64,000 nt of DNA from Peptoniphilus lacydonensis (GCF_900106515.1 NZ_FNWF01000003.1:372001-436000), one strand, 5' to 3'; numbered from the stretch's first letter, positions 1 to 8,912 are shown. Program-made: numbers and translations. The notes: generated by a model from the sequence alone, not told the origin.

Positions 1-385
1 AGGAAATTCCAGCTGCATTTAGTGCAAGGTCACGAACTGAACCCGATGGATCTATCGAAGTTATTGTGGAAAAAATAGCAATAAATGCAAAGATTCCAAT
101 GGGAACGCCCATATCTGTTACCGAGAAATTTTCTTTGTAAAGCATTGCCTTTAACAGTACAAAAAATCCCATAGAAAGAAGCATTATAAGACCAAGTGCG
201 TCAGGCACAAATGGATATAAAAATGCACTTGCAAATAGTCCTATTTTTATGTCATAAATAACAAGTAATATTCCACAAATTCCAACAAAAGCTGTCAAAA
301 AAATTTTTGTGCCAAAAAAATAATAAGTTAATGAAAGAAAAACTGCCGATAATAATATATAATTAATTTTTTTTGATCTTACCAC
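1..385 (-). CDS. O-antigen ligase/polymerase-like membrane protein, N-terminal part (cut by window edge)
   Basis: The first 128 codons are present and the gene runs off the left edge. It starts with GTG at 385, inside the last codons of the upstream gene, seven bases after an AAGGTGGTGA ribosome site. The visible protein has four or five hydrophobic segments. The segment ending in STITSIDPSGSVRDL resembles the conserved first loop of Wzy/WaaL-type O-antigen polymerases and ligases (seen as pattern, family assignment inferred). It is the last visible gene of an operon with a GT4 glycosyltransferase and a DUF4330 protein, which supports a role in assembling or attaching a surface polysaccharide at the membrane. 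Without the C-terminal half the catalytic loop cannot be checked. Confidence 0.6.
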   Translation of the reverse strand, partial: MVRSKKINYILLSAVFLSLTYYFFGTKIFLTAFVGICGILLVIYDIKIGLFASAFLYPFVPDALGLIMLLSMGFFVLLKAMLYKENFSVTDMGVPIGIFAFIAIFSTITSIDPSGSVRDLALNAAGIS

Positions 386-927
386 CAGTTTTCACCACCT
401 TCATCTAATTTAAAAAAACTTGTAAAAAATTCTAACACTTTTGATCCCTTTATTATGTCCATATATTTTCCTTTTAATAATGACAATAAAATTCCCAAAA
501 TTGTTAAAACTACTGGAATTTTTAGTGTTGCCTTTAATGCCACTGAAATAACAAGGGTAAGTAATCCTGAATAAAACATTATGTTTGATATTATTCCTGC
601 TATTTCATCAAAAGATTCCAATGATTTTGGCAAAGCTCCTAAAAAGAAAGAATCTTTTATAAGTGGTACAAAAACTCTTCCCAGAAATCCCATAAATTTT
701 TCTATTAAGTTGAAAAATCCTCTGTAAATTTTATAAATAAAAGTATTTGCAAATAAAATTTTATCGCCGGCAAAGACTTTTCTAGTATTTGAATTTGCAA
801 AATTTTTTTCTATTGGTCTTGTTATAAAATTTCTAACTTTTTTAGTAAATGAATCTTTATAACATTCACTTAAAAAAAGGTGAATTTTATTTAAAAACCT
901 TATGGTAAATGAATTAATATGGATCAC
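379..927 (-). CDS. Unrecognised membrane protein of surface-polysaccharide operon
   Basis: I do not recognise a family. The 182-residue protein has a basic, soluble-looking first 60 residues, an amphipathic stretch around 70-100, and two clear membrane segments at about 112-130 and 135-150, ending in a short acidic tail with two tryptophans. It sits directly after the DUF4330 gene (the stop codon ends two bases before it) and overlaps the next gene by 7 bp. The start is odd: the only canonical start, GTG at 927, lies inside the AAGGTGATCC ribosome site itself. An ATT codon at 918-916 is in frame at the usual distance, so an AUU start (179 residues) is possible. Its position between DUF4330 and O-antigen-ligase genes suggests envelope polysaccharide export or assembly. 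Confidence 0.6.
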   Translation of the reverse strand: MIHINSFTIRFLNKIHLFLSECYKDSFTKKVRNFITRPIEKNFANSNTRKVFAGDKILFANTFIYKIYRGFFNLIEKFMGFLGRVFVPLIKDSFFLGALPKSLESFDEIAGIISNIMFYSGLLTLVISVALKATLKIPVVLTILGILLSLLKGKYMDIIKGSKVLEFFTSFFKLDEGGENWW

Positions 928-928
928 C

Positions 929-1417
929 TTAGTTCTTTACTTCTACTCCAAGTATCGTCATAAATACAGCTACTTTTTTATTTTTTATTCTCATCTCTTG
1001 TCCAATTCTTATTTGCTCTGTGCCAACTTGATAAAAATCTTCTGTTTCTTTTATATCAGCATCAATTGTCATAGTAACTCTGTATTTATTTGGCACTTCT
1101 GCATTTATAAATTTACCTTGATATTCTGTTTCGTCTGTATATGGTTCAACTTCCGCTTTTGCAATTTTTCCAAGATAAGTTCCCTTGTCATAATCGTAAA
1201 TTGGATCTCCTTCTTTAATATTATTTGCTGTGACATCTCTAACATCTTTTACCTCAGCTGTAATTACTCCCTTAGAAGTAGTAGCTTCACCAACAGCAGA
1301 TTTTGTTCCAAATCTTTTTACTCCCACAGACACAAGTGCAATAATTAAAATTAAGACTATTAAATCTACAATATTAATTAGACCAAAAAGTCTTCCTTTT
1401 TTATCAATTACCTTCAT
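929..1417 (-). CDS. DUF4330 family membrane-anchored protein
   Basis: The protein has a cytoplasmic start, one membrane segment at about residues 12-32, and an extracytoplasmic beta-rich domain that includes the GDPIYDYDKGTYLGKI stretch typical of DUF4330. That family is often found beside glycosyltransferases and O-antigen ligases; its biochemical role is unknown. I chose ATG 1417 because GGAGG lies five bases upstream. An in-frame ATG at 1429 would add four residues but has no ribosome site. The start overlaps the end of the glycosyltransferase gene by 14 bp, so the two are translationally coupled. The gene is 162 residues, a normal length for the family. Confidence 0.75.
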   Translation of the reverse strand: MKVIDKKGRLFGLINIVDLIVLILIIALVSVGVKRFGTKSAVGEATTSKGVITAEVKDVRDVTANNIKEGDPIYDYDKGTYLGKIAKAEVEPYTDETEYQGKFINAEVPNKYRVTMTIDADIKETEDFYQVGTEQIRIGQEMRIKNKKVAVFMTILGVEVKN

Positions 1418-2540
1418 TACTTCCTCCATTTAATATCTCTTCATAAATTTCACACTGTCTATTCCCCATTGATACATGAGAATAATTTTCTATTACTCTT
1501 TTATTTATATTTTCTCCAAGACTCTCCAATAATTTTCTATCGTCATAAAGACTTAGAATATATCTCGATAAAACTTTGTACTTTCCTACTGGAAAAAGAT
1601 ATCCTGTTTCATCATCCTTTACAATCTCAGATATTCCTCCAGTTTTTGTAGAAATTGTTGGGACTTTCAAAAGAGCTGCTTCCAAAATTACATATGGAAA
1701 AGACTCTGAAATACTTGTAAGTACATTTATATCTATTGCATTAAAAAAGGAATACTTATCCTTTACAAAACCTAGAAAATAAATATTTTTATCTATTTTA
1801 TATTCCCTTGCCAATTCTTCTAGGTTTTTCCTCTCGTCACCTTCTCCTGCTATTAGAAAAATTATATCTGGATTTACTTCTAAAGTTTCCTTTGCGGCCT
1901 TTATAAAAGTTTCATGATCCTTTACTTTATCAAGTCTTGCAGCTATTCCAACTAAAAGCTCTCCATTGTAATTTATTTTATATTTTTCCAAAAATACTTC
2001 TTTAGGAATGTAGTCAATCTTTTCATCAGTTTCAATTCCATTGTAAAGAACGTGAATTTTATCTCTGTCAAAACCTCTATCAATTAACATTTTTTTAAAA
2101 TTATCACTTACACATATATAATGGTCAAATTTTTTTAGTGCTCTTTTATTTAATGTTGTATAGATTAAATTTTTGTAAAAACTATCCTTGAAGTCAAGCA
2201 TATAGTCTGAATGTATTGTCGTAACCATGGGAACATTTATTTTCTTTTTTAAAAACATGGCAATAAAATTAGCCCTAGCACCATGTGCGTGAACTAAATC
2301 ATAGTTTCCATTATTTATTTCGTCACTTAATTTAGAAACAACGGAAAGATCTGATCTTTTCTCCTGTGGATAAACTTCTATGTCGATACCCTCTTCCCTT
2401 GCTTCAGCATAAAAAGTATCTTTTATAAAGCAAATTATCTTTGTATCTACTCTTCCACTTAGACCTTTCATCAGAGTAAAGATATGTGTCTTTGCTCCTC
2501 CTGTATCGCCGCCACTAATTAAGTGGAGAACTTTTATCAT
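1404..2540 (-). CDS. GT4-family glycosyltransferase
   Basis: This retaining glycosyltransferase would transfer a sugar from a nucleotide-sugar donor to a lipid- or polysaccharide-bound acceptor on the cytoplasmic side of the membrane. The N-terminal domain carries the SGGDTGGAKTH loop (residues 9-19) characteristic of GT-B glycosyltransferases of the GT4 group. The C-terminal domain has the donor-binding EX7E motif (E279 and E287, in ESFPYVILE) followed by the TGGISEIV loop. At 378 residues it is full length. GGAGGAG lies just before ATG 2540. It is the first gene of a minus-strand operon with DUF4330 and O-antigen-ligase-like genes, which indicates capsule or cell-wall polysaccharide synthesis. 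Donor and acceptor sugars cannot be read from the sequence. Confidence 0.85.
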   Translation of the reverse strand: MIKVLHLISGGDTGGAKTHIFTLMKGLSGRVDTKIICFIKDTFYAEAREEGIDIEVYPQEKRSDLSVVSKLSDEINNGNYDLVHAHGARANFIAMFLKKKINVPMVTTIHSDYMLDFKDSFYKNLIYTTLNKRALKKFDHYICVSDNFKKMLIDRGFDRDKIHVLYNGIETDEKIDYIPKEVFLEKYKINYNGELLVGIAARLDKVKDHETFIKAAKETLEVNPDIIFLIAGEGDERKNLEELAREYKIDKNIYFLGFVKDKYSFFNAIDINVLTSISESFPYVILEAALLKVPTISTKTGGISEIVKDDETGYLFPVGKYKVLSRYILSLYDDRKLLESLGENINKRVIENYSHVSMGNRQCEIYEEILNGGSNEGN

Positions 2541-2638
2541 AACTTCTCCTCCTTACTCTCTAAAGTATACAATAAATTTATTATAATTTGAATACTTATT
2601 TACTCTGTGAAATTTTTGAAAAAATTTTTTTAAAATGC

Positions 2639-2667
2639 TTGCATTTTTTTTCAAAAAGTGATTTAAT
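2639..2667 (+). promoter_or_regulatory. Candidate carB promoter
   Basis: TTGCAT (2639-2644) and TTTAAT (2662-2667) are separated by 17 bp, and TGA precedes the -10 box as a partial extended -10. The -35 match is poor (3 of 6). The predicted start near 2675 would place the attenuator-like hairpins inside the carB leader. Confidence 0.35.
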
Positions 2668-2690
2668 GATAAAGATAAAAAAATAAAAAA

Positions 2691-2739
2691 TCAGTCCAAG
2701 GACTGAATAAAATCATGTCCTTGTGCATGATTTTTTTTT
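2691..2739 (+). promoter_or_regulatory. carB leader with competing hairpins (attenuator-like)
   Basis: Three base-pairings can form. Hairpin 1 is TCAGTCC (2691-2697) with GGACTGA (2700-2706). The terminator hairpin is AATCATG (2711-2717) with CATGATT (2726-2732), followed by a run of T to 2739. A third pairing, CAAGGAC (2697-2703) with GTCCTTG (2717-2723), is perfect over 7 bp and uses bases from both others, so it would act as antiterminator. No rightward gene ends here, so a rightward terminator 78 bp before carB makes sense only as attenuation. The ligand or protein that would set the switch is not evident, and I do not see the PyrR-binding loop consensus. Confidence 0.5.
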
Positions 2740-2816
2740 GAGCAAATTTAATACCTTAAATTTTTTTTGCCCATTTTTAGGAATGTTTGATCTTTTATGC
2801 GAAAAAGGAGAAAAAA

Positions 2817-5800
2817 ATGCCAAGAGATAATGAAATTAAAAAGACACTTGTAATAGGATCTGGACCAATTGTAATTGGACAAGCTGCTGAATTTGACTAC
2901 TCAGGTACGCAAGCTTGTGAAACGCTAAAGGCAAATGGTGTTAAGACTATTCTTGTCAATTCAAATCCTGCTACGATTATGACTGACAAGGAAGTTGCAG
3001 ACAAAATCTACATCGAACCAATTACTATTTCCTTTATAGAAAAAATTATTGAAAAAGAAAGGCCTGACTCTCTTATTGCAGGGATGGGTGGACAAACTGG
3101 TCTAAATATGACACTCGAGCTTGCTGAAAATGGAATTTTAGATAAATATGGAATAAAAGTTATTGGCACTGACATAGAAGCAATTAAAAAGGGTGAAGAC
3201 AGGGATATCTTTAGAAATACTATGAAAAAAATCGGTGAACCAATCATAGAATCTGAAATTGCAACTACTTTGGAAGAAGGCAAAAAAATTGCTAAAGAAA
3301 TTGGCTACCCTTTAGTTATAAGACCTGCTTACACTTTAGGCGGAACTGGTGGCGGCTTTGCCTATGATGAGGAAGAATTAGTTGAAGTTTTATCTCATGG
3401 TCTATCTCTTAGTCCAGTAAATGAATGCCTTCTTGAAAAATCTATTCGTGGTTGGATGGAAATTGAATTTGAAGTAATAAGAGATGCTTCGGGGAAAAAA
3501 ATAATCGTATGCGACATGGAAAATGTAGACCCCGTTGGTGTCCATACTGGTGATTCAATAGTTGTAGCTCCTTGTCAAAGTCTTGATAAAGATGTTTTAC
3601 AAAAACTAAAAAATGCTGCACTTAATATTGTAGAAAATGTAAATGTAGTTGGAGCTTGTAATGTTCAACTTGCACTTAATCCTGAAACTTTTGAATACGC
3701 AGTTATAGAAATAAATCCTAGAGTTTCTCGTTCATCTGCACTTGCATCAAAGGCAACTGGATACCCAATTGCAAGAATTGCCACAAAAATTGCACTTGGT
3801 CTAAATCTTTCTGAAATTAAAAACGAAACAACTGGAGAAAGTATTGAATACTATGAACCTAAGTGTAATTATGTAGTCGTGAAAATTCCTAAATGGCCTT
3901 TTGATAAATTTAAATTTGCAAATAGAAAACTTGGTACAAAGATGATGGCAACTGGCGAAGTCATGGCAATTGGTTCTTCCTTTGAAGAAGCACTTTTAAA
4001 GGGGATAAGATCTCTTGAAATTTCAAAATTTTCTCTTGAATCAAAATTTTCTGAAAATAGAACTACCGAAGAACTTAAAAAGAGAATTAAATTTCCTGAT
4101 GATGAAAGACTCTTTGATGTTGCAGAAATTATAAGACGTGGACTTTCCACTAAAATGATTCACGACATAACTGGAATTGACCTCTATTTCTTAGAAAAAA
4201 TTGAGAACATAGTTCGTGAAGAAGAAAATCTTAAAAATTTAAAAATTGAAACAATTTCAAATGAAGAACTTTCAAAATTAAAGAAACTTGGCTTTTCCGA
4301 CAAAACTATTGCAAAATCCCTTAAAGTTTCCATTGATAAAATAATAGAACTTCGTGAAAAAAATAATATAATTCCTAATTATAGAAGAGTTGACACTTCT
4401 CCTTTTAGAAAAAATGGTGCTTATTACTACTCAACTTATGAAAAAAATGACGAAAATATTGTTACAGACAACAAAAAAATTATTGTAATTGGATCTGGTC
4501 CTATTAGAATTGGTCAAGGAATTGAATTTGACTATTGCAGTGTTCACGCAATCAAAGCACTTATAAACCTTGGCATTGAAACAATTACTATTAATAACAA
4601 CCCAGAAACTGTTTCAACAGATTTTGACACATCAGACAAATTGTATTTCGAACCACTTACTGAAGAAGAAGTAAAAAGTATTATTGAAATAGAAAAACCA
4701 ATGGGAGTAATCCTTGCCTTTGGTGGTCAAACTGCAATTAAACTTGCAAAATATCTTCACTCTCAAAAAATAAATATTTTGGGAACAGATTTCGAAGACA
4801 TCGACAGAGCAGAAGACAGAGAAAAATTTGACGAAATGCTTGAAGAATTAAATATAAATAGACCAAAAGGCCATGGAGTTTTCACTTTGGACGAAGGGCT
4901 AAAAGCTGCAAAAGAACTTGGCTATCCTCTCCTTGTAAGGCCTTCTTATGTTCTTGGTGGACAAGGAATGCAAATAACTTACGACGAAGAGAGTCTTACA
5001 ACTTATTTAAGGGGAGCCTTCGAAAGGGACCCAGAAAATCCTGTTTTAATTGACAAGTATTTAATAGGTCGTGAAATTGAAGTTGACGCAATATCAGATG
5101 GCAAAGACGTTTTAATCCCAGGAATTATGGAACATCTTGAGAGAGCAGGAGTTCACTCTGGCGATTCAATTACAATTTATCCAAGCATAAATATTTCTGA
5201 TAAAATAAAAGAAAAAATCCTAGACTACACTAAAAAAATTGCAAAAGCCCTTCACGTTAAAGGAATGATAAATATTCAGTTCATTGAATACAAAAATGAA
5301 CTATATATTATAGAAGTAAATCCTCGTGCATCAAGAACTGTGCCATATATTTCAAAAGTTTCTGGCGTGCCAATAGTTGATCTTGCAACAAAAACTATGC
5401 TTGGCGAAAAATTATCTGACCTTGGATATGGAATAGAAATATATAAAGAACCTAATCTTGTAGCTGTAAAAGTTCCAGTATTTTCAATGTCAAAATTAAA
5501 TCGTGTAGAAATTTCTCTTGGACCTGAAATGAAATCTACTGGCGAAGTTTTGGGCGTTGGCAAAAATATTGAAGAAGCACTATTTAAAGGATTTTTGGCA
5601 TCAGGCTCTGCAATAGAAGATAAAGATCCAGTAGTTTTGGCGACAGTAAATGACAATGACAAAAAAGAATTTTTAGAAATTGCAAAAACTATGAATGAGA
5701 TGGGCTACAAATTTATTGCAACTAAGGGAACTTCAAAACTTCTAGAAGAAAAAGGAATTAAAGCAAGAGAAATTGGAAAAATAAATGATCCAAGACCAAA

Positions 5801-6020
5801 TATCTTAGATGTAATAAGAAATGGAGAAATTGACATAGTAATTAACACACCAACAAGAGGTGGCGACTCTACAAGAGATGGCTTTAAAATAAGAAGAATG
5901 GCAACAGAATATGGAATTGACATAGTTACAAGCCTTGATACACTTGCTGCCAGAGTAGCTGTAAAAAATAAAAAATTCCACGAAGAAAATATGGATATAT
6001 ATGATATTTCACAATTTTAA
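2817..6020 (+). CDS. carB: Carbamoyl-phosphate synthase large subunit
   Basis: CarB makes carbamoyl phosphate from bicarbonate, two ATP and ammonia delivered by the CarA glutaminase, feeding pyrimidine and arginine synthesis. The 1067-residue protein has the duplicated layout: a first ATP-grasp half (residues 1 to about 400, with [15 protein letters not shown]), an oligomerisation segment, a second ATP-grasp half starting with [15 protein letters not shown] near residue 560, and a C-terminal MGS-like regulatory domain from about 935 ([13 protein letters not shown]). The start at ATG 2817 has AAGGAG seven bases upstream; an earlier in-frame Met at 2787 lacks one. No carA lies next to it: upstream is a divergent glycosyltransferase, downstream a terminator. 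The glutaminase must therefore be encoded elsewhere. Confidence 0.97.
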   Translation: MPRDNEIKKTLVIGSGPIVIGQAAEFDYSGTQACETLKANGVKTILVNSNPATIMTDKEVADKIYIEPITISFIEKIIEKERPDSLIAGMGGQTGLNMTLELAENGILDKYGIKVIGTDIEAIKKGEDRDIFRNTMKKIGEPIIESEIATTLEEGKKIAKEIGYPLVIRPAYTLGGTGGGFAYDEEELVEVLSHGLSLSPVNECLLEKSIRGWMEIEFEVIRDASGKKIIVCDMENVDPVGVHTGDSIVVAPCQSLDKDVLQKLKNAALNIVENVNVVGACNVQLALNPETFEYAVIEINPRVSRSSALASKATGYPIARIATKIALGLNLSEIKNETTGESIEYYEPKCNYVVVKIPKWPFDKFKFANRKLGTKMMATGEVMAIGSSFEEALLKGIRSLEISKFSLESKFSENRTTEELKKRIKFPDDERLFDVAEIIRRGLSTKMIHDITGIDLYFLEKIENIVREEENLKNLKIETISNEELSKLKKLGFSDKTIAKSLKVSIDKIIELREKNNIIPNYRRVDTSPFRKNGAYYYSTYEKNDENIVTDNKKIIVIGSGPIRIGQGIEFDYCSVHAIKALINLGIETITINNNPETVSTDFDTSDKLYFEPLTEEEVKSIIEIEKPMGVILAFGGQTAIKLAKYLHSQKINILGTDFEDIDRAEDREKFDEMLEELNINRPKGHGVFTLDEGLKAAKELGYPLLVRPSYVLGGQGMQITYDEESLTTYLRGAFERDPENPVLIDKYLIGREIEVDAISDGKDVLIPGIMEHLERAGVHSGDSITIYPSINISDKIKEKILDYTKKIAKALHVKGMINIQFIEYKNELYIIEVNPRASRTVPYISKVSGVPIVDLATKTMLGEKLSDLGYGIEIYKEPNLVAVKVPVFSMSKLNRVEISLGPEMKSTGEVLGVGKNIEEALFKGFLASGSAIEDKDPVVLATVNDNDKKEFLEIAKTMNEMGYKFIATKGTSKLLEEKGIKAREIGKINDPRPNILDVIRNGEIDIVINTPTRGGDSTRDGFKIRRMATEYGIDIVTSLDTLAARVAVKNKKFHEENMDIYDISQF

Positions 6021-6043
6021 TTTATAAAATTTATATTTTTAAA

Positions 6044-6076
6044 AACGGTGCAAACTTTTATTGTATCGTTTTTTTT
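6044..6076 (+). terminator. Intrinsic terminator of carB
   Basis: AACGGTGCAA (6044-6053) pairs with TTGTATCGTT (6061-6070) through ten pairs including two G-U wobbles, followed by a run of T. It lies 24 bp after the carB stop. Confidence 0.85.
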
Positions 6077-6086
6077 ATAAAGTAAT

Positions 6087-6111
6087 AACCTCCATGCAAT
6101 GCACAGAGGTT
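6087..6111 (-). terminator. Hairpin downstream of DUF3783 gene
   Basis: AACCTC and GAGGTT form the base of the stem, with a partly self-pairing centre, directly after the stop of the minus-strand gene. The following minus-strand sequence is only moderately T-rich, so terminator activity is less certain than for the carB hairpin. Confidence 0.5.
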
Positions 6112-6115
6112 ATAT

Positions 6116-6643
6116 TTATTTTAAATTTAATTTTTCTTTTAAGTCATTTATATCCTTATCAAGCCTTTTCTCATCTAACTCCTTGTTTTTATTTTCTATT
6201 GCCCTTTCAACTAAACTCATTAGTTCATCATCTTCTGTGTTTTTCAACCTATCAAGTGCAATTTTTACAAGTCCGCCAAGTTCTTTAAACTTCATCATCA
6301 TTCTGTGTTCGTCTGCTATATGACCCATTAAATATGAAAAAGTCCAATTAGAATTTGTCTTTGTAAAAACACATTTGTTATCAACTGTCACTCCTTCATT
6401 TCTGAGCGAAATTAAAAAATCTCTCAAAATATTTCTGTCAAAATCAGAGAATACCATTAGTTTTTCTTTGCCTTTGTCTTTTTCCACTTCACCTTTACTT
6501 AAATCCATTTCAAAAAGCTCACCAACTTTTTTGTCAAGCTCATTTTTTGTTATTTTATTTATTTCAATTTCAAATTCCCTTGCAACTTTCTCCACTATTT
6601 TTGTTTTTTCAATATCTAGTCCATACAATAAAATTTTTTTCAC
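6116..6643 (-). CDS. DUF3783 domain protein
   Basis: This is a 175-residue soluble protein. The first 50 residues (starting KKILLYGLD) look like a small alpha/beta domain. Residues about 63-110 match the DUF3783 pattern: LMVFSDFDRNILRDFL, then a short sheet, then TKTNSNWTFSYLMGHIADEH, in which the TxxNxxWT motif is the family hallmark. The last 60 residues are highly charged and probably helical or coiled. The start is GTG at 6643 with GAGGTG five bases upstream. It is a single gene between terminators. Function is not established for the family; in clostridia it is a conserved stand-alone gene. Confidence 0.75.
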   Translation of the reverse strand: MKKILLYGLDIEKTKIVEKVAREFEIEINKITKNELDKKVGELFEMDLSKGEVEKDKGKEKLMVFSDFDRNILRDFLISLRNEGVTVDNKCVFTKTNSNWTFSYLMGHIADEHRMMMKFKELGGLVKIALDRLKNTEDDELMSLVERAIENKNKELDEKRLDKDINDLKEKLNLK

Positions 6644-6713
6644 TTTAACACCTCAATTTTATTGTACCATATTTAAAAATATTTATTGGGTATATTAATT
6701 ATGAGGTGCTTTT

Positions 6714-7091
6714 ATGAAATTAAATAAAGATGATGAAGTTATTTATGAAAGAATTTTTACAGAAAAAGATGTGTATGACTACGCAAAAAATGCAAATTTT
6801 TGGGGAAAACATCACAAAGGTCCAAATGAAAAGGGTGAATATCTTTTACAGGGACTTTTAACTGCAAGCCTTACAAATAAAATTGGCGGCGACTACGACA
6901 TTTTAATGTATAAAATGGAATTTGATTTTTTGAAAAAAGCTTATACTGGAAGAAAGATTAAAAGTATAAATGTTGTGGATAATATAGAAAATAAAAAAGA
7001 TAGAAACTTTATAGACATAACTTCTGATGTCTATGATGAAAATGGAGATCACCTTCTCCATGGAATTTTAAGAGGTATATTATTAGACTAA
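6714..7091 (+). CDS. Hotdog-fold protein, MaoC-dehydratase-like
   Basis: The 125-residue length and the order of elements fit a single hotdog domain. An N-terminal ERIFTEKDVYDYAKNAN segment resembles the MaoC-like opening, followed by a central helix with GLLTASLTNKIGG and two strands ending in DENGDHLLHG. MaoC-like hydratases usually have an Asp/His dyad shortly after the first helix. Here HHKGPNEKGEYLLQG replaces the usual DxxPxH, so the canonical catalytic pair is not obvious. It may bind acyl-CoA without being a classical hydratase. GAGGTG lies five bases before ATG. It stands alone, convergent with the glyoxalase gene. Confidence 0.55.
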   Translation: MKLNKDDEVIYERIFTEKDVYDYAKNANFWGKHHKGPNEKGEYLLQGLLTASLTNKIGGDYDILMYKMEFDFLKKAYTGRKIKSINVVDNIENKKDRNFIDITSDVYDENGDHLLHGILRGILLD

Positions 7092-7137
7092 GTTTAAATC
7101 TTTCCTAAACTCTTATTTATACTATAAAGTAGAAAAA

Positions 7138-7163
7138 CCACATCACATTGATGTGGAATTTTT
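7138..7163. terminator. Bidirectional terminator
   Basis: CCACATCA (7138-7145) pairs perfectly with TGATGTGG (7149-7156). T-rich sequence follows on the plus strand and A-rich sequence precedes it. It serves the hotdog gene (+) and the glyoxalase gene (-), whose stops flank it. Confidence 0.85.
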
Positions 7164-7166
7164 TTA

Positions 7167-7541
7167 TTATTTTTCGCCTATTACTTCAATTTTATAACCA
7201 TCTGGATCTTTTACAAAAAAGTAGGAATCTGAATTGTCTGAAAGCGATTTTAATTCTGTCACATCATAACCTTTATTTTTTAACTCTTCTCTAAATGCCT
7301 TTATATCTTTATGAGATACTGCAATGTGACCATAACCATCGCCCACTGTGTAATCTCTTCCATCATAATTATATGTCAGCTCAAGTTCATATGGTGAACC
7401 CTCAAGCTTTAAATATAAAAGTGTAAATTCATCTTCTGGGAAGTCTTTACGTCTACTTTCAACAAATCCCAAAGATTCTTTATAAAACTTTTCAGATTTC
7501 TCCAAGTCTTTTACTCTAATCATTGTGTGTAAAAATTTCAT
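7167..7541 (-). CDS. gloA: Lactoylglutathione lyase-like glyoxalase
   Basis: A 124-residue single-chain glyoxalase I of the vicinal-oxygen-chelate fold. It would isomerise the hemithioacetal of methylglyoxal and a thiol to a lactoyl-thioester in the cytoplasm. All four metal ligands of the E. coli enzyme are recognisable: H5 (LHTMIRV), E54 (ELELTYN), H72 (GYGHIAV) and E119 (GYKIEVIG), which favours the nickel/cobalt type. Which thiol is used in this organism is unknown. GGAGGG lies before ATG 7541. It has its own transcription unit, ending in the hairpin at 7138-7163. Confidence 0.85.
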   Translation of the reverse strand: MKFLHTMIRVKDLEKSEKFYKESLGFVESRRKDFPEDEFTLLYLKLEGSPYELELTYNYDGRDYTVGDGYGHIAVSHKDIKAFREELKNKGYDVTELKSLSDNSDSYFFVKDPDGYKIEVIGEK

Positions 7542-7672
7542 AATATCCCTCCATTTTACTTATACCAATAATTTATACTTATTACACACTTTAACTTGTT
7601 GTGTTTAAATTAAAAATAGATATTCCCAAAAATTTAGAAAAATACACATCAAATAATAATTAATCTTTATAA

Positions 7673-8449
7673 TCAGAAATCTTTTAATTCAGGTTTTCTT
7701 TTTTCTGAAAATGCTGTTAGACCTTCTTTTTTATCATTAGTAGAAAATACCAAACCCAATAAGTTCGCTTCCAATTGAAGTCCATCTTCTAAACTCATTT
7801 CCATTCCAATATTTATAGCTTGTTTTGCAATAGAAATTGCATATGATCCTTTCTCAATAATCTTTTCAGCTATTTCTTTACAATAATCTAGAAGACTATC
7901 TTGATCTACAACCTTATTTACAAGTCCAATCCTATAAGCTTCTGCTGCATCAATTTTATCAGTAGTAAATATTAATTCTTTTGCTCTTCCTTTTCCTATT
8001 AATCTAGGCAACCTTTGCGTTCCACCAAATCCTGGAATGATTCCTAATCCCACTTCTGGCTGAGCAAATATTGCATTTTCAGATGCTATTCTAAAATCAC
8101 ATGCCATACACAGTTCGCATCCCCCTCCTAAGGCAAATCCATTTACAGCTGCAATCGTAACTTGTGGTATTTCTTCTATTTTTTTAAAAGTATCAAAGGC
8201 TAAAAGTCCAAAGTCTCTACCTTCTTTTGGACTTAATTTCAACATTTCATAAATATCTGCCCCTGCAACAAATGATTTTTCTCCTTTACCTGTTATTATT
8301 ACAACTTTTATGTCCTTCCTTTTTCCTATGTTTGTAAAAATTTCATTCATTTCCTTTAGAGTTTCAGAGTTAAGAGAATTTAACGTTTTTGTTCGATTAA
8401 TACTTACAACCGCAATTTCATTCTCAATTTCAATTAACAAGTTCTTCAT
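7673..8449 (-). CDS. crt: Enoyl-CoA hydratase / 3-hydroxybutyryl-CoA dehydratase (crotonase)
   Basis: Crotonase adds water to crotonyl-CoA (or removes it) in butyrate-type metabolism. The oxyanion-hole segments AGADI (62-66) and GGGCE (108-112) are present. So are the two catalytic glutamates E112 and E132, spaced 20 residues apart as in rat crotonase, followed by GLGIIPGFGGTQR. ATG 8449 was chosen because GGAG lies five bases upstream. The longer frame from 8494 adds 15 unlike residues. It is the last gene downstream of the AbfD operon on the same strand, where it would process the crotonyl-CoA made by AbfD. The 71-bp gap to the upstream CGGC gene leaves an internal promoter possible. No clear terminator follows. 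Confidence 0.85.
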   Translation of the reverse strand: MKNLLIEIENEIAVVSINRTKTLNSLNSETLKEMNEIFTNIGKRKDIKVVIITGKGEKSFVAGADIYEMLKLSPKEGRDFGLLAFDTFKKIEEIPQVTIAAVNGFALGGGCELCMACDFRIASENAIFAQPEVGLGIIPGFGGTQRLPRLIGKGRAKELIFTTDKIDAAEAYRIGLVNKVVDQDSLLDYCKEIAEKIIEKGSYAISIAKQAINIGMEMSLEDGLQLEANLLGLVFSTNDKKEGLTAFSEKRKPELKDF

Positions 8450-8520
8450 AATTTCTCCATTCTTAACATAAATGATATATAAAACATATAACATTTTATA
8501 AATTTTCCAATGTCTAAAGC

Positions 8521-8799
8521 TTATTTGTTAATTACCGTATAAATAATTTTTTTATACTCTTTATAATTATTATTATTTATATCTATAATTTTATTTTTAA
8601 TTATATATTTTCCAATTTCTGCACATTTTATAGAACAACCTGATACTAATAATAAATAATCATATGATTTTTTATCCTCTACAAAAGAATAATCAAATTC
8701 TTGAAAATCTTTAATTATATTCTTTACTATCTCTCCTCTATCATATTGACTTTGGCATCCTCCACAATATTTTATCCCTACAAAAATACGTTCTTTGAT
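8521..8799 (-). CDS. Small CGGC-motif protein, no AUG start (possible AUC start or start-codon mutation)
   Basis: This minus-strand frame in the gap between crotonase and the transporter is open for 92 codons and has no in-frame ATG, GTG or TTG at its head. Read from ATC at 8799 it begins KERIFVGIKYCGGCQ and continues with QYDRGEIV, then a second cysteine pair (SGCSIKCAEIG) and an asparagine- and lysine-rich tail. An AAAGGA ribosome site lies seven bases before the ATC. The only nearby ATG (8808) is out of frame and stops after nine codons. The cysteine pattern suggests metal, cluster or redox binding. I recall similar CGGC/YDR small proteins in anaerobes, without assigned function. Its place in the 4-hydroxybutyrate operon suggests a link to that pathway. 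Confidence 0.6.
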   Translation of the reverse strand: MKERIFVGIKYCGGCQSQYDRGEIVKNIIKDFQEFDYSFVEDKKSYDYLLLVSGCSIKCAEIGKYIIKNKIIDINNNNYKEYKKIIYTVINK

Positions 8800-8912
8800 A
8801 AAATCATCCTTTCGTTATTAAATAACTAATTTAAGCATACAATCTTCTAATTTAAGATTTTTATTAAAAGATTAGTCTAAAATTAATTAACTTTATAGCT
8901 TTATTTTTTAAT

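Noticed and set aside
902-1348. 148-codon plus-strand frame over the DUF4330 gene
   Set aside because: Cysteine- and phenylalanine-rich shadow of a confident gene on the other strand.
2691-2739. PyrR-binding loop in the carB leader
   Set aside because: The loop sequence does not match the PyrR consensus; only a generic attenuator fold is supported.
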